29,899 nt of DNA from Ettlia oleoabundans. Taxonomy: Eukaryota; Chlorophyta; Chlorophyceae; Chlamydomonadales. The translations under genes and the position numbers were made by a program. Where the stretch lies: positions 1 through 29,899 of the forward strand of contig JAAMXP010003039.1 of the NCBI GenBank assembly GCA_019693395.1, given 5' to 3'. Numbering within the stretch: the first letter of the stretch is position 1; every line of letters starts with the position of its first letter. This document shows positions 21,626-29,899 of the stretch, piece after piece. The notes beneath the pieces were generated by a model that saw only the letters and a list, made by a program, of their open reading frames with translations, was not told the origin of the DNA and ran no database searches.

Positions 21626-23615
21626 ATGGCACTGCCGCCCGTCGAAGCCCTGCATGCCTGCCTGTCATCACCCAACCCATCCTCGTTCTACCTGCCAGCT
21701 GACAACCCCGACTTCACTGAGGCATGCGACATCAGGCTGCGGGTGGCAGGGACTGAGCTGCCCGCCCACACAGCCCTGCTGGCGGCACGCGCCAGCGCCT
21801 TCACTCCCATCCTGGCGACAGGTGGCGGCAGCAGGCGGCAGCTGCCTAATAACCCATTAGTCTCTGCCGGCAGCATTGCTATTCCTGCGGCTATGCTACC
21901 GTCCGGAAGACGTGCCCTGCCTCCGGCAACCAGATGTGCTGCATTGGGTGCCAGGTGTGCGGCTGCAGTTATGCCCAAACTCTCACCACAAGTAGAGCAA
22001 AAGTTGAAAGGGATGGGCGGAAGTGGAAAGCAGGGGCAGGTTATCAGTGATGTGAACAGCCCGACACGTTCCGCTTTGAACATGTATGTGGATGTATAAG
22101 CAGGTCAGCGACACCTCGCTGCAACCCAATATTCTGCTTGTCTGAGGCCTGCCTGAGCTGCTTTTTCTTGCCGTTATCCTGGTAGTTCATGAGCTGTGAT
22201 CCTGAACGTACGAGTACTTAACGTCACTACCATATTGAAGCAGCATACCTGAAGCCATCTCTCCCCCGGCACAGTGCTGCAGACTTGATCCCGGTGCTTC
22301 ACCGAGTGGGTGCTATCAACCTGCTAGGTGGCCTGGAGAAGGGCAGGGGGCTGCCTTCTGACTGCAGCAAGGGATTGTTGCTGCAAATGCTATATGCATC
22401 CAGCCGCCTGCCTGGACTGGAAGGGCTTGCTGCGGAGAGCGTTGCACGCATCCTGAATGCTACATTCGACGCTTGCGCTGATCTTCACGCTTGCAAAGAG
22501 CCCGGGACCCTGGGCTTTGCCAGCCTGCCCCTGGCGGCGCTGCCCCTGGACCAGCTGTGCCCCCAGGCATCCCAGCTGCTGCTGCGTGGAGCACTGACGA
22601 TGCTGGGCGATGTGCAAGCTCGGGTATGGCGCATGGCACTGATTTCTTCCCAGCTTCCTGGGCAGCTCTTTCTGCACCCCACAAAGCTCTCCCGCAAAGA
22701 CGCGGAAATCATGCAGCGTGTGACTGTGGGCGGCAGCTGCCGATGGGCGCTGCCACCGCTACATGACCTTGATGCGGAGCCGATGTACTCGGAAGCTTTC
22801 AGGTACAAGACGGTAGTGCTGTGTCATGCGACGATATGTTGCAGGCCAGCGTGGTTGCTAAGCAGCTGCCAGCTTATAAGCAAGTAGCAATAGCACCCAC
22901 AACCATGCCTTCTAGCAGCGGCTGCCCTGTATAAGCAGGCGACTGGATGCATAAGTGCAATCCCATGACAAATGCCAATGTCCCTGCAGCATTGGCGGGC
23001 AGGAGTGGCGCATGCGGCTGGTGCCTTGTGCAGAGCCCAGCCAGTCTGCGTTGGCAGCAGAGCTGGGACCGCAATATGAAGCACGCATAGAAGAAAATGC
23101 AGCAGTGGCGGTATGGATGTCAGTGTATGTGGAGGTCCTTGATCTCAACCTGCTTCCAGGAGGGTTGCAGGTGTGATGGGCTGTTGCTGCTACATTCTAC
23201 ATCTAATGTGTTCCTTGCTAGGCAGTCAATTCACGTGCAGTGCAGCAGCCAGCTGACTTGTGCCAGCAGCTGCAGAGCATGCGTTACACCTGTGTGTAAA
23301 CCTGCAGTCAGCCTGCCAACTTGCCTATAGCTTAGGAGATTGGCAGCCAAGATGGGCCCTGTGCAACCCCAATACACAACACCCGTCTGTCCAACTGTCT
23401 GTCTACCAAAACTGCAGGTGCATGCCCGCCTGAGCTTGGAGGACGCCATTACTGGCAACCTGGCCACACAACGGCGTAAGGAGTCGGTCCTGACAGCGGC
23501 GTCCCCTGCTTTGGCCTTTCACCCCCTCGCAAACGCCACCCAATTGTGTCAGCACTGCCGTAAAGATGGGTTGTATTGCGTGGTACTGAATTTGGACCTT
23601 GGCCTTTCCCTCTAG
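21626..23615 (+). CDS. BTB-MATH domain protein, copy 1 (apparent frameshift in exon 1)
   Basis: Exons: 21626-21954, 22283-22802, 22990-23170, 23418-23615. The N-terminus carries a BTB domain (DIRLRVAGTELPAHTALLAAR, then in another frame LLFLRLCYRPEDVP), and the C-terminus a MATH/TRAF-like domain (YSEAFSIGGQEWRMRLVPC, VAVWMSVYVEVL, ending FHPLANATQ and LNLDLGLSL). BTB-MATH proteins typically serve as CUL3 ubiquitin-ligase substrate adaptors: BTB binds the cullin, MATH the substrate. Relative to copy 2, about 8 bases are missing near 21861, so the ATG frame departs from the BTB frame and would run to a stop at 22099. A 52-nt intron (GT at 21821, AG ending at 21872) would restore the frame but would be far shorter than every other intron here. 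Otherwise it reads as about 411 aa with one break. It may be a recent pseudogene, a gene with an unusual intron, or carry a sequence error. Confidence 0.7.
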
Positions 23616-24432
23616 CCGATAGCGGGTAGTCAATGGTCATCAAGCACCTTGTCGGCAGGCAAGGAGACGGGTAGCAGGCAGTCAGCCAGCTGGCCAGTGG
23701 GTAGTTGGGTGTCACTTCGGGTTCCACTTGCTCTGTTTTGTTTGAATTGATATGACGAAGGCCAAATCACATTGTTCAGTAGCTTTCAGTCTTTGCAGAG
23801 CCCCGTCTTGTAGCACTGGCACAGTGGCCTCGTACCTCCTACATCATAGCGCCGACATTGCCTGCGCCTGTAGGTTTTCCGCCATCTCTTACTTGGTTTC
23901 ATGCTTCACGATTCACCATTAACCCATCATCCGCTCCTATCCGACACAGTATAACGGATAGTCTGTGCTTTGGAATGGCCGTGATGTGATAAGCCAGGGC
24001 AGCTGGGGATCCCTGTGCAAGGCCCCAACTGCAGTACATGTATGAATAGATGGTGTCGCGGTACACTATCTAGATCCTATGCTCGGACGATCCTGGGAGC
24101 GCCTCAAAGCTCTTGTTATTTGGCGGATTGCGACATAAAGGTGCAAGTGCACCTGCTCGCGCCAGATAGTTGGGCGGACACTTTGCAGAACTCCGTGGTT
24201 GCGGTTCTTGGAGCAAACGGCTGGTGATTCAAGCAGGTAAGGGAACCGCCGTCCGCTTGAGTTACGCGGTCCGTGGGGTTTGTCCCAAAACAGTGACCAC
24301 CCCACCGCCTCTATTCCGCCGCTGTCCTACCGATGACTCCCTGTATGGTCTTCAGACTAACACATGCAATGCATCATGTCTTGCTGGTAAGCTCTGCAGG
24401 CACCAAGCCACGCGGGGCGTGCATTTGAACCA
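23616..24432. other. Intergenic region between the tandem BTB-MATH copies
   Basis: About 820 bp with no exon I can support. Near its right end, CAG|GTAAGG at about 24236 and CTCTGCAG|GCAC at about 24400 could bound a 5' UTR intron of copy 2; the GCAGGCAC stretch recurs upstream of copy 1, so the duplication probably includes some 5' flank. Confidence 0.4.
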
Positions 24433-25343
24433 ATGGCGCTGCCACCAATTGAAGAACTGGGTGCTTATGTGGCATCCGCCAACCCATCCGGCTACTATTT
24501 GCCCTCCAACAACCCCGACTTCACTGAGGCATGCGACATCAAGCTGCGGGTGGCAGGGACTGAGCTGCCCACCCACACAGCCCTGCTGGCGGCCCGCACC
24601 AGCGCCTTTGCCCCCCTGCTGGCATTGGGTGGCTCTGACAGGCAGCTGTCAGAGAATCCATTTGGGCTTGACTCCCTGCCGGCATCTCTGCTCTTTTTGC
24701 GACTGTGCTACCGGCCAGAGGATGTGCCCTTCTTGAGAAGGCCAGAGATGCTGGGGCATGTGCCAGGTGGGCATGCATGCCAGCTCTGCATGTTTTCACC
24801 CATATTTGTCAAGCACACAACGAGCAAGGCTGCCTTCTGGGAAATGTTTGTTGTAGTCGCCCCCTGAGCTTAAAACTCAGTCTGTCTGTGTATTGCTGGC
24901 TCTATGCTGCTGCAGATTGATCCCGGTGCTGCACCGTGTGGGGGGGATTAGCCTGCTGGGTGGGCTAGAGAACGGAGACGGTCTGCCCGAGAATTGCAGC
25001 CAGGACGTGCTGCTGCGGCTGCTGGATACATCTAGCCGCCTGGCTGCGGCATGTGTCGGGCACATTCTGAATGAAAGTGTGTGACGTGTACGCTGGAGGC
25101 GATAAGGAGAGGGATCATGGAGCCCTGGGCTTTGCCAGCCTGCCCCTTGCCGCGCTGCCCCTGGACCAGCTGTGGCCCCAGGCATCCCTGCTGCTGCTGC
25201 GCTGCGCGCTGACGATGCTGGGGCATGTGCAGGGGCGTGCGCTGGAACGTTGTGTCTCTTGTTGCCGTTGAGTACTTGCCCCATATTCCGCCATGCCACC
25301 AAGCAATCTTGCAGCGTCCTTCGCTATGAAACCGTGCATGGGG

Positions 25344-25422
<79 letters not shown>

Positions 25423-26262
25423 TGCGCGCGCGCGCGTGTGTGTGTGTGACGAGGGGTGTGTGTGTGTGGGGGGGGGGGGCGCATGTGTGGGCGGGCACGG
25501 GTGTTGAGATGCAGCAGTGTCTCTGGCTGTGTGCACCCGGTGAGCCATACTGTATGCCTGCCACGCTATGGTCACTCCATGCAATCTCAAATCCCGCACA
25601 CGGGCATCTAGCTTCTTGTCACGCTCCTTCTCTGCCTGCAGCATACGTGGGCGAGAGTGGCGGCTGCGGCTGGTTGTGTGCCATGTGCCCTCCGATACAG
25701 AGCTGCTGGAAGAGCCGCGCCCTGATTTTGAGGAGCTATTGGAGATGGGTTCAGAGCGTAGGAAGTGGGTTTCAATATCACTGGAGACCGATGCACACAC
25801 CCTGCCGCCAGAAGGCCTGAAGGTATGGCAGGCTTGTGAGGCTTAAAGCAAACCACGTGCTGCACTTTGCTGACGGGCATGTCTCCGTTCCGCTCACGTG
25901 TGGGGGGGCACAGCAGTGCTGGGACTACTCTGCACGTGCCTCAAACACCGGGCGCGGACCCCAGCTCTCAGTTTATTGGCCAGGTTCTTTTGCTGCCCTT
26001 AAAGTTTGACTCAAAGCGTCAATATGCTTGCAGCCTTGACATGCCGCAAATGTGTGTTGCCTGCAGGTCTTTGTTCGGCTAACCTTGGAGTTCGAACTCA
26101 GTCGGCAAGCAGCGCTGCAAGCAAGTGGTGCAGACGCCTGGCTCTCCAACGGTGGTCTTCCACCCACTCACAGACTGGGAAACTGCTTTATATACAGGCT
26201 ACAACGCCCTGGAGGACATGTACCACTTCACATTCAATCTGGACCTAGTCGTCGCCCCATAG
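24433..26262 (+). pseudogene. BTB-MATH domain gene, copy 2 (degenerate)
   Basis: Recognisable blocks match copy 1 exon for exon: 24433-24766 (intact BTB: DIKLRVAGTELPTHTALLAAR, LLFLRLCYRPEDVPF), 24916 to about 25270, 25642-25822 (REWRLRLVVCHVP, WVSISLETDAHTLPPEGLK; 181 nt, the same length as in copy 1), and 26067-26262 (VFVRLTLEFEL, then FHPLTDWETAL and FNLDLVVAP in another frame). Breaks relative to copy 1: one base missing just after the acceptor at 24915, which puts a TGA in frame; one extra base between about 25072 and 25123; an in-frame 18-nt deletion after SSRL; and a one-base shift in the last exon, which is 196 nt instead of a multiple of three. A GT microsatellite lies where the first MATH strands should be encoded. 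The gene is therefore probably non-functional, though exon 1 alone still encodes a whole BTB segment. Confidence 0.75.
25348..25480 (+). repeat. Long (GT)n/(GC)n microsatellite followed by a 12-G run
   Basis: Alternating GT starts at 25348, passes into a GC-rich alternating stretch near 25418-25436, and returns to GT until 25448. A second GT stretch then leads into twelve consecutive G at 25468-25479. Alternating purine-pyrimidine tracts of this length can adopt Z-DNA. It lies within the degenerate BTB-MATH copy 2. His/Thr or Cys/Val open frames across it are artefacts of the repeat. Confidence 0.97.
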
Positions 26263-26538
26263 TAAAGTACACATCTGGGACTTGGTTTTCGTGCGAGTAT
26301 ACTGTTTCTAGAATGACAGCCATGCTCGGCGTGGTTTGGCTGGCAGGCTTGCTCTAGCCCTCGCATCAGGAACACCGAAAGGCAGATGCCTGGCAACCAT
26401 TCCTCGGTATGATGCATTCTGTAAGTCGTAACCTCTTGCTGCCATTCTCTGCACTGCTCGACCTAAACAAACGCCCCTGGCCCAGCACTGGATGGCTCCT
26501 ATTGGCCAACAATCAAACTGTCATATGGGCCTGTTGTC

Positions 26539-26543
26539 TTACA
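26539..26543 (-). promoter_or_regulatory. Candidate TGTAA polyadenylation signal of the CPR5-like gene
   Basis: The minus strand reads TGTAA about 115 nt after the stop codon at 26656. The motif is short, so support comes from its position. Confidence 0.4.
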
Positions 26544-26602
26544 ACTGGTGCTATGTATACCTAAGATGCAAATCTGTGCATTCTTGGACTGCTGCTGCTT
26601 GT

Positions 26603-26607
26603 TGTAA
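26603..26607 (+). promoter_or_regulatory. Candidate TGTAA polyadenylation signal downstream of BTB-MATH copy 2
   Basis: The plus strand reads TGTAA about 340 nt after the last recognisable codon of copy 2. It crosses the minus-strand signal, so the transcripts would overlap if both are used. Confidence 0.3.
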
Positions 26608-26655
26608 GCTGCCGTCGCATGCAACACAACTATGAGAGGGCACATTAGCCACTCA

Positions 26656-29249
26656 CTACCTAAAGGGCAGGGTTCCTGCCAGCAACGGCAGCACTAGGCC
26701 CAGCACCAACCACATCAATCCAGACAGCCAACCGCCGCTTTCTTCGTACATGCTGGACTCTGCCACCGGCCCACCTTGCTCAGCTCGCAGCCTGATGCGC
26801 TGCATGCGGTGTGCTGCCGCTGAGAAAGCGATGTGCAGCACAACCCAGGCCTCCCAGGCAGCCAGCCACGTGCCTCGCCCGCCTCCCAGCTTGCCCACCG
26901 CAAGGTAGCCAGCCAGCCCGCAGATCAGCCCCAGCCCCGCAAACAGCTTGGTGACGGGCATGGTGTGGTAGTCACTGCGGTGCGAAGGGCAGGACAGGCC
27001 GGGCGGCGGCAGGAGTTAGGGAGGGAGCAAGCAGGGTGAACTTGGATTGAGACGGGCGGGGCACACCAGCCACCCACAGGCTGGCAAACCTGTAGCAGCC
27101 CACAGCTGAACACTTGCTGTTCCTCTGCGCTGGCCAGGTACATGCATCTGCCGGCATCAACACCCACCTGAGCAGCCCGCTGCGGTAGACTAGCCAAGGC
27201 GCCGCCAGCAGCACCGCCAGCCCAAGCAGAGCGTCCCCAATGCTGAAAGCGTAGCAGGCAACCGCCTCCCCAGCCCTCCAGGCGGCCCACAGGCCCCAGC
27301 GACGGCCGCCCAGTGCAGCAGTGACGCTGCCGCAGCTGGCGGTGATGCTGGTCAGCAGGCCGCGGCTGAGCAGCTGGTAGGACCCAGCAGCCACCATCAC
27401 CACCAGCCCAAATGTCAGCGTGTCTGCAGGCAACACAGGATGCAGCTGGACAGCGGTTGTGGGGTTGGCAGGACCACAACTCCTTGGCAAACGATAGCCT
27501 CAAGAACAGGAAGAAGCCGGCATCACACCACGCGAAACTTGCATGAGGACACAAATCGTTGAAAGGCATCTAATATTCTATACCCAGACATAACAGCAAG
27601 GTACTACAACACAGTTGGCAATCAGGATGCCTGTATAAAGCTTGCCTGAGCACATGCGGCGGAAGTCCGCGGTACGCTCCAGGGACAGGCGGTACGCATC
27701 CTTGGCAGCCTGCCGCGCAGCCTGCCGTGCCGCAATGTCCCGCTGCTGACTGCGCAACTCATTTGCCTCAGTGCCCAGCCTGCATTGAGGCGCAGCACGG
27801 ACAGGCAAATGAGAGCCCATGACAGCAGATGAGCTGCACAGGGTGATAGAAGCTTATGCTTTGCACTGGCGCAGCAATTGGCACTGAGGTCAGACTTGGA
27901 AGACATATAGCACACCGCTGAAACAACATTGCTGAACACACAACAAGCAACAAAGGAAGCACCAGCTTTGAGAACTCAATGCAGGGCAGCTGCAGCAAAG
28001 GCACGCACCTGGACACCTCCTGTGCGTGCCGCCTGCCCTGCTGCGCCTGCCAGGCCTGCAGCATGGTGTAGATGAGCTGCACCCGCTCCCCTCGGTCCAG
28101 CTGTGAGGGGTCCACATGCATGGAGCTGCACATGGTAAGTACCAGCTGCGCCGCCGCCTGGATATCTGCCCTGTCCTCGTCTCGTAGCGCCGCCAAACCG
28201 CCACCACTGTGGGATGCGCCACCGACGACTGCTTGGCCGCGTGCGTCGCTGCCTAACACAGCCTGTAGCGGCATCTCGTGCTCCTGCCCCTGCTCTCGCT
28301 GCTCCTGCCCCTGCTGACTTTGTTGCCCCTGATGCTGCTCCTGCTGAGTGTGCTTCTGCTGCCCGTACTGCTGCGGCAGCTGCTGTCCTGCCAGCTCATG
28401 CTCGGTTTGGTGGTGGTGCTGTTGCTGCTGCTTTACAGCAGCATTAGTTGTCGAACTGCTGACTGCCACTTCTACCTCCGCGTCAGCTGAAATGCTGCCA
28501 GTCCCGCTGCCCTGCTGCAGCACCAGCTCGTGCACGACTGCCGCCACAGCAGCCTGCTCCGGCACAACATCCTCGCTCCCTCGGTTTCCCTCTGCTGATG
28601 GGGGCTTACACTGTTCCAGGTTGCTGCTTGATCCCTCCGCTTTTACAACTCGCTCTCTTGAGGCATCCTTGCTGTCTGCCGCCGTTTCTCCAACTACTTC
28701 TTCCAGTGCCTTAGCTGCGGCTGCGCCTTGCTCCGACCCAGCCGGTGCCAGCTGTGCCGGGCTGGCATCTTGCTTGTGTCGCCGTTCCTCCTGCCAACTT
28801 CCTTCTGTCACCGCACATGAGCCAGCTCTGCTTGCTAGCAACATGCCCTGACTGCCTAATCCCAGTGTGGTGCGCCTGCGCCGCTGCCGCTGGAGCCAGC
28901 TATGCAGCATCAACATGCCAGCTGCCATCCCGCACAGGAATGCAACAGCGCCGCAGGATGCCAGCTGTGCCCACGCAACCTGCCGCTCAGCTGGGCAAGC
29001 CGGCTGAGCTACAAGACTGCAGGTCTGCTGCTGGGGTTCAGCAGCCATTGGCAAAGCCTGTTGGATGCCGTAGGGCGCGCCGGTGATGGCGGCAGCATTA
29101 TCGGTGGCGGCAGCCGCCTGTGCACGACGCTGCTCAGCTTGCCTGGCTGCCTGCCAGCCTCGGGGGCTGAACGAGGGCTCCATTCCCGCCGCTGCTACCA
29201 ACAACACGGCGTGGAGCAGCAGCTGGGCGGCGTAGCGCAAAGGCGACAT
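26656..29249 (-). CDS. CPR5-like multi-pass membrane protein with Gln-rich N-terminal half
   Basis: Exons: 29249-28009, 27779-27646, 27423-27168, 26974-26656, giving 649 aa. Hydrophobic segments lie at about 5-22 and 94-118, followed by an acidic, Ala/Ser-rich region and a Gln/His-rich stretch at 273-325. A helical, probably coiled-coil region runs from about 350 to 458 (EANELRSQQRDIAARQAARQ). Then come five transmembrane helices: TLTFGLVVMVAAGSYQLL, YAFSIGDALLGLAVLLAAPW, KLFAGLGLICGLAGYLAV, WLAAWEAWVVLHIAFSAA and WLSGLMWLVLGLVLPLLAG. The stretch TMPVTKLFAGLGLICGLAGY, followed by a LGG-x-G-x-W and WE-x-x-x-LLH-like pattern, matches my recollection of the C-terminus of plant CPR5, a nuclear-envelope protein linked to nuclear transport, RNA processing and immunity. 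The match is from memory, not a search. Intron 2 starts with GC (27645). The N-terminal half is not recognisable, and the start at 29249 rests on frame and hydrophobicity only. Confidence 0.72.
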
Positions 29250-29689
29250 GGGTTTGTGGGTGATGGGAGCTTAGGGTCTTGACATTGTCGTTTTCAATAC
29301 TTTTGTCATTCGTAAGAAAGGGTGCAGACACTGGCGAAGGCTAGAGATGCCGCGCTCTGAGTATTGAAACCTGGGGTTTCTTTCCAAGCCCTCGTCAATT
29401 GGCGCGCTGTTATACGTAAATAGTGACCACCAATTCAGCACCTTGAACCCAGCTCGCAGTCATGCGGGTCAGCTGTGTCGCCACGGCGGCTGCGGTCTTT
29501 CAGTTGTAGCTCTGCTTCCGCATTTACCCATCCGTCAAGAACCACTGCAATCCCGTTGAATATCAGCGCAGAAAAGCGGCATTCATCTTGCACCCAGTAC
29601 CTTGACAACACTGCTGCCGCCTCCGCCACCGGCACTGCTGGGCGCCACCTCACTGACCACATACTGCTGTGCAGCCCAGCGCTGCTGCC
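29250..29689. promoter_or_regulatory. Divergent 5' region between CPR5-like gene and next gene
   Basis: This 440-bp gap lies between start codons on opposite strands. No exon is supported in it. The part around 29275-29330 and 29395-29430 is comparatively AT-rich. No specific site is identified. Confidence 0.4.
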
Positions 29690-29756
29690 ATGGCGGTGGT
29701 ACTGGGATGGGCCGTGGCTGTAGCGGCGGTAGGGGCAATCGTCAGCCTGTTCAGTG
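29690..29756 (+). CDS. First exon of an unidentified gene with hydrophobic N-terminus (partial)
   Basis: ATG at 29690 opens 22 codons plus one base and stops at a strong donor, CAGTG|GTAAGT, at 29757. The peptide MAVVLGWAVAVAAVGAIVSL is hydrophobic throughout and reads as a signal peptide or N-terminal membrane anchor. The rest of the gene lies beyond the window; 29757-29899 would be intron. No family can be assigned from so little sequence. Confidence 0.5.
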
Positions 29757-29899
29757 GTAAGTAGTGAGCGTTGTGCTCAATTAACACCCTGCCCATAGCA
29801 CAAGACAAGCTGCCAACTGCCGCTCCTTTCACTACCAAGAGTAGATCCAAATGTACTCCCCCAAGGGCCATTCCCACCAACCTGCGCCCCTCTCCCCCG

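Larger units (their letters stand above)
26263..26655. other. Convergent 3' region between BTB-MATH copy 2 and the CPR5-like gene
   Basis: The 393 bp separate two stop codons on opposite strands and should hold both 3' UTRs. I find no exon here. Two poly(A) signal candidates, one per strand, are listed separately. Confidence 0.45.

Noticed and set aside
22020..22099. Extended reading of BTB-MATH copy 1 to the stop at 22097-22099
   Set aside because: This frame is out of register with the BTB domain after about 21861; its tail shows no similarity to copy 2 and runs through the intron after 21954.
25032..25800. Open frames rich in His-Thr or Cys-Val
   Set aside because: They are translations of the GT/GC microsatellite in several frames and have no other support.
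28072..28851. Plus-strand open frames rich in Leu, Cys or Ala opposite the CPR5-like first exon
   Set aside because: They are antisense shadows of a GC-rich, Gln-rich coding exon; the minus-strand frame is the longest and continues through three spliced exons.
1..29899. tRNA, rRNA, snRNA or transposon sequences
   Set aside because: I saw no cloverleaf-like element, rRNA-like block, terminal inverted repeats, or reverse-transcriptase or transposase motifs in any translation; small RNA genes could still be missed by eye.

Overview
The window looks like nuclear DNA from a unicellular green alga, most probably a trebouxiophyte of the Chlorella type. The grounds are GC-rich coding sequence, genes cut into many short exons by introns of about 130 to 300 nt with GT-AG or GC-AG ends, Ala/Gln-rich linkers, and plant-type families (a GAF-PAS-kinase and a CPR5-like membrane protein). 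Species-level placement is inference. I built gene models by hand, joining exons where splice sites, reading phase and protein-family continuity all agree.

Layout, left to right. (1) 30-2772 minus: a SPATA20/YyaL-type thioredoxin-like protein, nine exons seen, 3' part beyond the window. (2) 3073-4541 minus: TAF13, a TFIID histone-fold subunit, complete in five exons. (3) 4887-8615 plus, divergent from TAF13: a fusion of a class I SAM methyltransferase and a phytanoyl-CoA-dioxygenase-type (PhyH) Fe(II)/2-oxoglutarate oxygenase, ten exons, 627 aa. (4) 8812-11592 plus: a SHOC2/PIRL-like leucine-rich-repeat protein, eight exons, 419 aa. (5) 12280-13952 minus, convergent with (4): an SGNH/GDSL hydrolase with an N-terminal hydrophobic segment, six exons, 293 aa. 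(6) 14836-20727 plus: an 805-aa kinase with a predicted acylated N-terminus, a GAF domain, a PAS domain and a TKL-like kinase domain, 19 exons. (7) 21626-23615 and (8) 24433-26262 plus: two tandem BTB-MATH genes, the first with an apparent frameshift, the second clearly degenerate and carrying a long GT microsatellite. (9) 26656-29249 minus: a 649-aa multi-pass membrane protein whose C-terminal half resembles plant CPR5. (10) 29690 plus: the first exon of a further gene running off the window.

There is no operon logic here. The genes form divergent and convergent eukaryotic pairs. The points most worth following are the methyltransferase-PhyH fusion, six inferred GC-AG introns that all share the donor AG|GCAAG, the decaying BTB-MATH pair with patches of near-identity, the algal CPR5-like protein, and the putatively membrane-tethered GAF-PAS-kinase. 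I saw no rRNA, tRNA, transposon or CRISPR array.
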